A stretch of DNA of 11,019 bases from a bacterium (GTDB taxonomy: Bacteria > Patescibacteriota > Minisyncoccia > Moranbacterales > UBA2206), in the NCBI GenBank assembly GCA_021789395.1, contig JAJYJP010000025.1:1-11019 (forward strand), in the 5' to 3' direction. The position numbers and the translations under genes were made by a program. The notes under the pieces are model-generated. The model was not told the origin of the DNA. It ran no database searches and saw only the letters and a list, made by a program, of their open reading frames with translations. Below, in pieces: positions 5,476 through 11,019 of the stretch (its first letter is position 1; each line of letters starts with the position of its first letter).

Positions 5476-8279
5476 AATATATGACTCATCAATCCGAACA
5501 ACAACTTGAAAAATCTTTAATCGAACGCTTGAATCGCTTGGGATTTGAGAGTGTTGTGATTGAGGACAATGACGCGCTGGTTGCAAATTTGCGAGCGCAG
5601 CTTGAGAAATTCAATGAGACAAAATTTTCTGATCAAGAATTTTCAAGGATTTTGAATCACTTGCAAAAAGGCGACAGATTCCAAAAAGCCAAAACTTTGC
5701 GTGATCGCTTTGCTTTGAAACGAGACGATGAAAGTGATTTCTATGTCCGTTTTTTTAACATGGACAAATGGTGTCAAAACGAATATCAAGTTGCGAATCA
5801 AGTCACGCAGTCTGGACGATATGAAAATCGCTATGACGTCACGCTTTTGATCAATGGTTTGCCTTTGGTGCAAATTGAACTAAAGCGTCGTGGCGTGGAA
5901 ATGAAAGAGGCTTTCAATCAGATCCAGAGATATCACAAACATTCTTTTGTTGGCACGCTTTTTGAATATATTCAGATCTTTGTGATTTCCAACGGCGTGA
6001 ACACAAAATATTTTTCCAATAATCCCAAACAATCTTTCGAACAAACATTTTTTTGGACGGATGAAAAAAATCGCAAAGTTGCCACGCTGGAAGATTTTGC
6101 GGATGTGTTTTTGGAAAAATGCGCCATCTCGGAGATGATTGCTGAATATATTGTGTTGGCGGAATCTTTGAAAATTCCAATGGTTTTGCGACCCTATCAA
6201 TATTACGCGGTCAAAGCTATTGAAGAAAGAGTCAAAGAATCGGACAAGAATGGATATATTTGGCATACGACCGGATCGGGAAAAACTTTGACGTCTTTCA
6301 AGGCCAGTCAAATTCTTTCACAAATTCCGGAAGTGAAAAAGGTTTTGTTTGTGGTGGATAGAAAAGATCTAGATATCCAGACAACAAATGAATTCAATTC
6401 TTTTTCAGATGGATCGGTAGACGGAACAAACAGCACGGGCAATCTGGTGAAGCAATTGAAGGATAAAAACAGGAAGCTGATCGTGACGACAATTCAAAAA
6501 TTGGATATTGCGATTGGAAGAGAAGCGTATTTGAAAGAATTTGAATATTTGGCTCAGGAGAAAGTCATCATCATTTTTGATGAATGTCACCGAAGTCAAT
6601 TTGGGCAGACACATGCCAGAATCAAAGACTTTTTCAAAAACGCCCAGCTTTTTGGTTTTACGGGAACTCCAATTTTTTCGGAAAATAATGTGGGCGGAGT
6701 GACGACCAAGGATGTGTTTGATGAACTTTTGCACAGGTATATCATTACGCACGCCATTTCCGATGATAATGTGCTTGGTTTTGCGGTGGAATATGTTGGG
6801 AAATATAAGCAAAAAGATCCGGACACCTTGGACGCGGACATTTTTTCCGATTCAATGGTGGAGGGAATTGATCAAAAAGAAGTTTTGGAAAGTGAGGACA
6901 GGTTGAACAAAATTGCGGATTATGTTCTGGCTGATTGGAAACGGAAAACTAAAAATGGAAAATTCAACGCTTTGTTTGCCGTGTCGAACATCGAAGTCTT
7001 GAAGAGATATTATGAAATTTTGAAAAAGAAAAAAGCTGATAATTTTAAAATCGCTACAATCTTCACCTATCAAGCCAATGAAGATGACAGTTCTGACATG
7101 CTGGATGTAGATGTGTTTGCCGGAGAAGGAACTCTTGGCAACAAACATTCGCGTGATTTTTTGGAAGATTGCATCAAAGATTACAATCAAGAATTTTCTA
7201 CTAATTTTTCAACCGACAGATTTTATGATTATTATCGCGACCTGCAAAAAAGGATAAAGAACAAAGAGGTTGATTTAGTGTTGGTGGTAAATATGTTTTT
7301 GACGGGATTTGATAGTCCAAGACTTAACACTTTGTATGTTGATAAAAATTTACGTTATCACGGTCTTATTCAAGCTTATTCCAGAACAAACCGACTTTTA
7401 AATTCGGATAAACCGCACGGGAATATTGTTTCATTTCGAAATTTGAAACTGGCTACTGACAAAGCGCTGGCTCTTTTTGGTGATGAAAATTCCAAGGAGG
7501 TGGTTTTCAAAAAACCATATGAAGAGCAAAAGAAAGAATTTGAATCGAAGTTGGCAGAATTGCGTGACAAGGTTCCAGATGTTGAATCTGTTGATAATTT
7601 GCAAGGCGAAGAAGAAAAAGCGGAATTTGTGAAAACATTTCGTGATCTGCTGCGCATTAAGTCTTCATTGGAAACATTTGCAGAGTTTTCTTTTGAAGGA
7701 ATGAGAATTTCAGAACAGGAATTTTATGATTATCAGAGCAAGTATCTGGATGTTTATCAAGAAAGAAAAAATCATAAAACCGGACCGGAATCAATTTTGG
7801 ATCAAATAGATTTTGAAATTGAACTGACGGTTCGTGATGTTGTTGATTTTGATTATATTATTCAACTTATAGCAGGACTAAAAAACATCAGTTCCAAAGT
7901 TGTTCGAGACAAAAAGGCAGAAGAAATTTTGCACTTATTTGATCGAGATGCGAAGCTTCGTAAGAAAAAAGAACTTATCAGAAAATTTATTGAAGAAAAT
8001 TTGCCAAAGATTGACAAATCAGACGAAGTTGAAAATGCTTTCAGTCGGTATTGGGAAGATGAGCGCTTTAATAGTTTGGTAGAAATTGCAAAATCGGAGA
8101 ATATTCCAATTGAAAAACTGGAACAACTGATCAATGAATACTTTTATACTCAAAGATTGCCACACGGCCAAGATATTGTGGATTTATTGCCAGAGCCTCC
8201 AAAAATAATGGAGCGCCAAGGCATTATTGATCGCATTAAAGCAGCGATTGAAAATATTGTGGATATTTTTGAGTGGTAA
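5472..8279 (+). CDS. hsdR: Type I restriction endonuclease, R (motor and nuclease) subunit
   Basis: This 935-residue protein translocates DNA and cleaves it when the HsdM/HsdS complex meets an unmodified site. The N-terminal PD-(D/E)xK nuclease is visible as D122 ... E136-L-K138 in RYDVTLLING...VQIELKRRG. The superfamily 2 helicase motor shows motif I TTGSGKT (residues 266-272, K271), motif II DECH (370-373), motif III TGTP (397-400) and motif VI QAYSRTNR (634-641). The long helical C-terminal part, which docks on the methylase core, ends IVDIFEW. Size and motif order resemble the EcoR124I group. ATG 5472 is chosen over the in-frame ATG 5439 because AGAGG (5459-5463) lies 8 bases before it and it makes the ATGA overlap with hsdS; ATG 5481 is an alternative. 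No frameshift or missing catalytic residue seen, so restriction activity looks possible. Confidence 0.96.
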   Translation: MKYMTHQSEQQLEKSLIERLNRLGFESVVIEDNDALVANLRAQLEKFNETKFSDQEFSRILNHLQKGDRFQKAKTLRDRFALKRDDESDFYVRFFNMDKWCQNEYQVANQVTQSGRYENRYDVTLLINGLPLVQIELKRRGVEMKEAFNQIQRYHKHSFVGTLFEYIQIFVISNGVNTKYFSNNPKQSFEQTFFWTDEKNRKVATLEDFADVFLEKCAISEMIAEYIVLAESLKIPMVLRPYQYYAVKAIEERVKESDKNGYIWHTTGSGKTLTSFKASQILSQIPEVKKVLFVVDRKDLDIQTTNEFNSFSDGSVDGTNSTGNLVKQLKDKNRKLIVTTIQKLDIAIGREAYLKEFEYLAQEKVIIIFDECHRSQFGQTHARIKDFFKNAQLFGFTGTPIFSENNVGGVTTKDVFDELLHRYIITHAISDDNVLGFAVEYVGKYKQKDPDTLDADIFSDSMVEGIDQKEVLESEDRLNKIADYVLADWKRKTKNGKFNALFAVSNIEVLKRYYEILKKKKADNFKIATIFTYQANEDDSSDMLDVDVFAGEGTLGNKHSRDFLEDCIKDYNQEFSTNFSTDRFYDYYRDLQKRIKNKEVDLVLVVNMFLTGFDSPRLNTLYVDKNLRYHGLIQAYSRTNRLLNSDKPHGNIVSFRNLKLATDKALALFGDENSKEVVFKKPYEEQKKEFESKLAELRDKVPDVESVDNLQGEEEKAEFVKTFRDLLRIKSSLETFAEFSFEGMRISEQEFYDYQSKYLDVYQERKNHKTGPESILDQIDFEIELTVRDVVDFDYIIQLIAGLKNISSKVVRDKKAEEILHLFDRDAKLRKKKELIRKFIEENLPKIDKSDEVENAFSRYWEDERFNSLVEIAKSENIPIEKLEQLINEYFYTQRLPHGQDIVDLLPEPPKIMERQGIIDRIKAAIENIVDIFEW

Positions 8280-8407
8280 TAATTGTCGCTCGGCTGGATG
8301 CGCTGGCGGAAAAAATCCAAAAACTCCAAGCCCACCAAAAATCCGCCCAAGCTGATCTTGTTGCTCTTGAACAATCCATTCTTCACCAAGCTTTCAATAA
8401 CAAATAA
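8273..8407 (+). pseudogene. Orphan C-terminal fragment of a second hsdS
   Basis: The frame from 8288 to the TAA at 8405-8407 reads ARLDALAEKIQKLQ ... DLVALEQSILHQAFNNK, the pattern of the C-terminal spacer helix and end of many HsdS proteins (RLDALAEKI then LKALEQSILHQAFxG in the family). No recognition domain precedes it: the frame is open only from a GTG at 8273 inside the hsdR 3' end, giving 44 codons at most. It differs in sequence and wording from the C terminus of the intact hsdS here, so it is not a copy of it. It is also richer in C and G than the surrounding hsd genes (about 45% GC by hand count). I infer a remnant of a different specificity gene lost by deletion or exchange. A translated mini-protein is possible but unsupported by a ribosome binding site. 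Confidence 0.7.
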
Positions 8408-8447
8408 AAACGTTTCATAAAAAAATTCCCCAAAAAACCATAACACA

Positions 8448-8481
8448 GACATTCCGACATTCTGCAGAAAGCCAGAATGTC
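8448..8481. repeat. Operator-like palindrome with three GACATTC units upstream of mrr
   Basis: GACATTC occurs at 8448-8454 and 8456-8462 in direct orientation and at 8475-8481 inverted (GAATGTC). The last two form a perfect 9-bp inverted repeat, GACATTCTG (8456-8464) and CAGAATGTC (8473-8481), with an 8-base loop. An AT-rich stretch (8482-8506) and the mrr start follow, with no T-run. A regulator-binding site or decayed short repeat is more likely than a terminator. The neighbouring 8408-8447 shows nothing I can name. Confidence 0.55.
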
Positions 8482-8506
8482 ATAATATAAATAATTTTAA
8501 AAAAAT

Positions 8507-9400
8507 ATGCCTATTCCAAAATTTTATGAAACATTCATGCCAATATTGGAAATTCTTGCTGATGACAAGATGATCAAACGAGCGGATGTCTCACAAAAAA
8601 TTTTAGAGACTGGAAAAATTATCTTGACTCCAGATGAACAGCGGCAAACAATGGCGACTGGAGGCAATTTATACGTTAATCGTGTGGGTTGGGGGTTAGC
8701 ATATTTGAAACAAGGTAAGTTTATTGAAATTCCAGAGAGGGGTACGGTGCGTATTACTCAGAAAGGCTCGGATTTAATTAAAAGTGGCAATGGATTATCC
8801 TTGGCAGAACTAAAGTATGATTCAGATTTTTTGGCTTATCACAAGAAAGTTTCTGCCGAAAAGGATAATGAAAAAAAATTGGAGTCAGAAAATGTGACTC
8901 CACAAGATATGATTGATAATGGTTTTAAGAATATTGAAAATAATGTAAAAGAAGAATTGCGCGAGAAGCTTTCCACTATAAACCCTTACTTTTTTGAAAA
9001 GATAGTGCTACAACTTTTTAAAAAAATGGGTTATGGAGATTTTTTGGAAACTCCGAAGTCAGGCGATGGCGGAATTGACGGCATCATAAATCAAGACCAG
9101 TTGGGATTGGAAAAAATATATATTCAGGCAAAGCGTTATGCTGATGGCAATAAAATTAGGGAAACGCACATTCGCAATTTTATCGGGGCCATGAGTGGCG
9201 ATACAAACAAAGGTATTTTTGTGACGACCTCTGAATTTGATGAAAGTGCTCTTAAAAAAACACGTGAAGCAATGCATAAAATTATTCTAATTGACGGAAA
9301 AAAACTAGTTGATCTTATGATGCGCTATGATATTGGCGTACAAACTAAAGCTACATACGAAATAAAACAGGTTAATGAAGATTTCTTTGAAGAAGATTAG
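8507..9400 (+). CDS. mrr: Mrr-type (type IV) restriction endonuclease
   Basis: The 297-residue protein has the two-part Mrr architecture. A winged-helix-like N-terminal domain (about residues 1-95, from MPIPKFYETFMPILEIL to FIEIPERGTVRITQKG) is the type that recognises DNA. A charged linker (110-140) leads to a C-terminal PD-(D/E)xK-like domain starting FEKIVLQLFKKMGYGDF. Its catalytic residues are visible in SGDGGIDGI (D187, D191) and IQAKRY (Q207, K209), the Mrr form of the motif in which Gln replaces the usual Glu. Family knowledge: Mrr enzymes cut DNA carrying foreign adenine or cytosine methylation. Length is normal and no key residue is lost. It is separated from hsdR by the hsdS scrap and a palindrome; a TATAAA at 8486-8491 may be its -10 box. 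No Shine-Dalgarno sequence; the start has no in-frame competitor upstream. Confidence 0.93.
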   Translation: MPIPKFYETFMPILEILADDKMIKRADVSQKILETGKIILTPDEQRQTMATGGNLYVNRVGWGLAYLKQGKFIEIPERGTVRITQKGSDLIKSGNGLSLAELKYDSDFLAYHKKVSAEKDNEKKLESENVTPQDMIDNGFKNIENNVKEELREKLSTINPYFFEKIVLQLFKKMGYGDFLETPKSGDGGIDGIINQDQLGLEKIYIQAKRYADGNKIRETHIRNFIGAMSGDTNKGIFVTTSEFDESALKKTREAMHKIILIDGKKLVDLMMRYDIGVQTKATYEIKQVNEDFFEED

Positions 9401-9432
9401 AAAAAAATAAATACTGGTTCTATAGTTTTTAC

Positions 9433-9462
9433 TTGACAGTAGTCTTACAACCGTGGTATCTT
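9433..9462 (+). promoter_or_regulatory. Strong promoter for the stand-alone HD protein
   Basis: A perfect TTGACA (9433-9438) and TATCTT (9457-9462) are 18 bases apart. TG at 9454-9455 one base before the -10 box gives an extended -10 element. Transcription should begin near 9469, about 30 bases before ATG 9499. This is the best promoter in the window. Confidence 0.75.
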
Positions 9463-9484
9463 TTTGTGTTCTTGAAAAACTAAA

Positions 9485-9490
9485 AGGAGG
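9485..9490 (+). promoter_or_regulatory. Ribosome binding site deciding the 9499 start
   Basis: AGGAGG ends 8 bases before ATG 9499. The in-frame GTG at 9490 overlaps this site and cannot be served by it, so the protein starts at 9499. Confidence 0.8.
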
Positions 9491-9498
9491 TGGCTATT

Positions 9499-10131
9499 AT
9501 GCCTGAGAATGCAGAGGGAAGAGGAAAGCGGGACGTTTCTTTGCCTTGTTATGAGTTGTTTTTTCATCCGTTGGCTTTGACGCTTGATCCAACTGCGTAC
9601 GAAAGAATTCAGTTTGCGTATTTTGCATCGAAGTTTGGTCATGCGATGCAAAAAAGGGAAGGCGGTGCCAGATTTTTCGATCATCCCAAGGCGGCAGCCT
9701 GGATCTATATTAATGAGCTGGGCGGCCGTGACGCGCGGGCCATCATCGTTCTGTTACTCCACGACCTTTCTGAAGATTCGTATCTGCTGTCGCCGTACCG
9801 CATCAATCTGAATTTGGGAGCAGAAATCGCGCTCGACGTACGGGCAGTCACCAAGCTTCCCAAGGGCAAAGAGACGATCGAGGAATATTTCGGCCGGATC
9901 ATTGCACGCGGACCATGGGCGATTCTCGCCAAGTTGTGCGATCGTCTGCATAATCTCCGCACCCTGGATGCTTGTGATGCGACGAAGCAATGGAGACAGA
10001 TTGCTGAGACGAGAGACATACTCTTGCCTATGCTCATTTCTGCTTTAAGAGCGCATGGCGGAGAGGGGGCGAGGTGTGCCGATATTCTGGAAGTGAAGAT
10101 CAAAGAGGCCATGGCTTTGTACGAGAAGTAG
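9499..10131 (+). CDS. Stand-alone RelA/SpoT-type HD phosphohydrolase (putative small alarmone hydrolase)
   Basis: The 210-residue protein consists of one HD domain of the kind found in the hydrolase half of SpoT. Metal and substrate motifs are complete: H62 in DHPKAAAW, HDLSED (residues 88-93) and CDRLHNLRTL (147-156, with D148, H151, N152). There is no room for a synthetase, TGS or ACT domain. Family knowledge: SpoT HD and Mesh1-like proteins remove pyrophosphate from (p)ppGpp using Mn2+; Mesh1 also acts on NADPH. I infer hydrolysis of an alarmone or related nucleotide here. It is monocistronic, between its own extended -10 promoter and a strong terminator, with a consensus ribosome binding site. 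Base composition resembles the left flank rather than the restriction genes, so it is probably host DNA. It is the second RelA/SpoT-type HD gene in the window. Confidence 0.85.
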   Translation: MPENAEGRGKRDVSLPCYELFFHPLALTLDPTAYERIQFAYFASKFGHAMQKREGGARFFDHPKAAAWIYINELGGRDARAIIVLLLHDLSEDSYLLSPYRINLNLGAEIALDVRAVTKLPKGKETIEEYFGRIIARGPWAILAKLCDRLHNLRTLDACDATKQWRQIAETRDILLPMLISALRAHGGEGARCADILEVKIKEAMALYEK

Positions 10132-10143
10132 ACAAGAGCCATT

Positions 10144-10183
10144 TAGGCCGCTTTCCTCATCGTGGGAGGGCGGCCTATTTTTT
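10144..10183 (+). terminator. Strong intrinsic terminator of the HD gene
   Basis: TAGGCCGC (10144-10151) and GCGGCCTA (10170-10177) are perfect 8-bp arms. Inner CCTC (10155-10158) pairs with GAGG (10166-10169). Six T follow immediately (10178-10183). It lies 12 bases after the HD gene stop. Confidence 0.88.
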
Positions 10184-10185
10184 AG

Positions 10186-10194
10186 TGCTATAAT
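10186..10194 (+). promoter_or_regulatory. Extended -10 promoter for the alpha/beta hydrolase gene
   Basis: TGCTATAAT is a perfect extended -10 element placed directly after the terminator T-run; no -35 box is found 16-18 bases upstream. Predicted start near 10201 leaves a leader of about 74 bases before ATG 10275, in which I see no further structure. Confidence 0.6.
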
Positions 10195-10274
10195 AAACCT
10201 AGTAAGTTTCTGTTCTGTGGCGTTGCAATTAAACAATAAAGTTTGAAATAATATTAATTATTGATGATTTAGTT

Positions 10275-10898
10275 ATGCAAAAATCAAAAACCCAAATCGT
10301 CATAATCCATGGCGGAATGACTTTCAAAAACAGGAAAGATTATCTGAAATATTTGAAAGAAAGAGAAGTCTCAATCGAAGAAAAAAAGAGATGGCATGGC
10401 GAATATTTGAAAAGTCAATTGGGCAGAAACTTTGAGATTATAAAACCCGGCATGCCATTGGCGGAGGACGCGAAATATGAGGATTGGAAGATCCATTTCG
10501 AGCGGCACTTTCCATTCATGCGCGACGGCATCATTCTGGTTGGAATGTCTTTGGGCGGAATATTTCTGGCGAAATATCTGTCGGAGCACAAGTTTCCCCA
10601 AAAGATCATGTCGACCTATCTTATCTGTCCGCCGTTCGACGACACGATTCCTGGCGAGGATCTGGTTGGCGGATTTAAACTCAAGTCGGATCTTTCTCTG
10701 CTTGAGAATAATTCGGGAAATCTCCATTTGATGTTTTCGGAAGATGACGATGTTGTGCCGATCACGCATGCTGAAAAATATCGGAAAAAATTGAGTGGAG
10801 CAAAAATTATAATTTACAAAAGTAAGAACGGACATTTCCAGATTGCTAAATTCCCGGAGATCATCAGGATGATCAAGGGTGATGTAAATAAAAAATAA
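10275..10898 (+). CDS. Small alpha/beta hydrolase (RBBP9/YdeN-like), putative serine hydrolase
   Basis: The 207-residue protein shows the alpha/beta-hydrolase order: strand 1 with QIVIIHGG (residues 7-14, oxyanion region), the nucleophile elbow ILVGMSLGG (87-95, Ser92), an acidic residue in SEDDDVVP (155-162, probably D158 or D159) and the catalytic His in NGHF (His187). The stretch KPGMPLAEDAKYEDWK before the elbow resembles the RBBP9/YdeN group, which lacks a large lid. An insert of about 30 charged residues (16-47) follows strand 1. No signal peptide or membrane segment, so cytoplasmic. The substrate is unknown; esterase or peptidase activity is inference from the triad. It has its own promoter; no Shine-Dalgarno sequence precedes ATG 10275. 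Confidence 0.8.
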   Translation: MQKSKTQIVIIHGGMTFKNRKDYLKYLKEREVSIEEKKRWHGEYLKSQLGRNFEIIKPGMPLAEDAKYEDWKIHFERHFPFMRDGIILVGMSLGGIFLAKYLSEHKFPQKIMSTYLICPPFDDTIPGEDLVGGFKLKSDLSLLENNSGNLHLMFSEDDDVVPITHAEKYRKKLSGAKIIIYKSKNGHFQIAKFPEIIRMIKGDVNKK

Positions 10899-10908
10899 AT
10901 TCAGTTCA

Positions 10909-10930
10909 AGGAGGGGTCAAAAGTGTGACC
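10909..10930 (+). other. Orphan ribosome binding site and inverted repeat after the hydrolase gene
   Basis: AGGAGG at 10909-10914 is followed at ideal spacing only by GTG TGA (10923-10928), a start next to a stop. GGTCA (10915-10919) and TGACC (10926-10930) form a 5-bp inverted repeat. It could be a weak terminator, a decayed gene start or part of a repeat. No gene follows until ATG 10964. Confidence 0.35.
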
Positions 10931-10963
10931 AGGTTTTGAAATAAGTAATTACATAATGATAAA

Positions 10964-11019
10964 ATGAACAAATCTTACGCCTGGTATCAAAAGCTGAAAA
11001 AACCAACCTGGGCGCCGCC
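10964..11019 (+). CDS. TspO/MBR-family membrane protein, N-terminal 18 codons (cut by window edge)
   Basis: The frame reads MNKSYAWYQKLKKPTWAP, then leaves the window. The pattern WYxxLKKPxWAPP is the conserved N terminus of TspO/MBR (tryptophan-rich sensory, peripheral benzodiazepine receptor-like) proteins, which have five membrane helices and bind tetrapyrroles and sterols. The helices lie outside the window. There is no Shine-Dalgarno sequence; CATAAT at 10952-10957 ends 6 bases before ATG, so a leaderless message is possible. The call rests on 18 residues but the motif is distinctive. Confidence 0.75.
   Translation, partial: MNKSYAWYQKLKKPTWAP

Noticed and set aside
5880..6311. Long minus-strand frames opposite hsdR, trmH-like, MGMT and HD genes
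   Set aside because: They are shadows of strongly supported plus-strand genes and their translations look like no protein family.
8456..8481. Palindrome as terminator of the hsd operon
   Set aside because: Neither strand shows a T-run after the stem.
9490..9498. GTG start for the HD protein
   Set aside because: The GTG overlaps the AGGAGG itself, which is correctly spaced only for ATG 9499.
1..11019. CRISPR array, tRNA or rRNA gene, transposase, integrase or alternative genetic code
   Set aside because: No regularly spaced repeats, cloverleaf, rRNA segment or mobile-element protein was seen, and TGA ends several complete genes.

Overview
The window is bacterial DNA under the standard code: TGA is used as a stop in trmH-like, MGMT and hsdS genes, with no sign of UGA recoding. 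Compact genes, many starts without a Shine-Dalgarno sequence, small single-domain housekeeping proteins and an acquired restriction cluster would fit a genome-reduced lineage such as Candidate Phyla Radiation/Patescibacteria. That assignment is an impression only; no marker gene is present.

Layout. (1) 1-1605, moderately GC-rich: the N-terminal part of a RelA/SpoT-type alarmone enzyme on the minus strand, read from a promoter that makes its message nearly leaderless; a previously unlisted 46-codon single-span membrane protein with its own promoter, strong ribosome binding site and terminator; then a tight pair, a SpoU/TrmH-family RNA methyltransferase and a small MGMT-type DNA alkyl-transferase. 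(2) 1688-9400, clearly more AT-rich: a restriction island, all on the plus strand. It holds a complete type I restriction-modification system in the order hsdM, DUF3800 gene, hsdS, hsdR, followed by an orphan C-terminal piece of a second hsdS, an operator-like palindrome and an Mrr-type (type IV) endonuclease. (3) 9433-11019: a free-standing HD-domain protein of the RelA/SpoT hydrolase type with textbook promoter, ribosome binding site and terminator; a small alpha/beta hydrolase behind an extended -10 promoter; and the first 18 codons of a TspO/MBR-family membrane protein.

How the genes work together. HsdM and HsdS would methylate adenines in a bipartite site and, with HsdR, cleave unmodified DNA. 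The DUF3800 protein is wedged between hsdM and hsdS and keeps the acidic motifs of its family, so it is a candidate accessory nuclease of the same system. Mrr would add attack on foreign methylated DNA, and must tolerate the methylation laid down by the neighbouring HsdM. The hsdS scrap after hsdR indicates that the locus has lost or exchanged a specificity gene. The alarmone-type genes on both sides are probably host genes flanking the island; a functional link to defence is speculation.

No CRISPR array, tRNA, rRNA, transposase or integrase was recognised.
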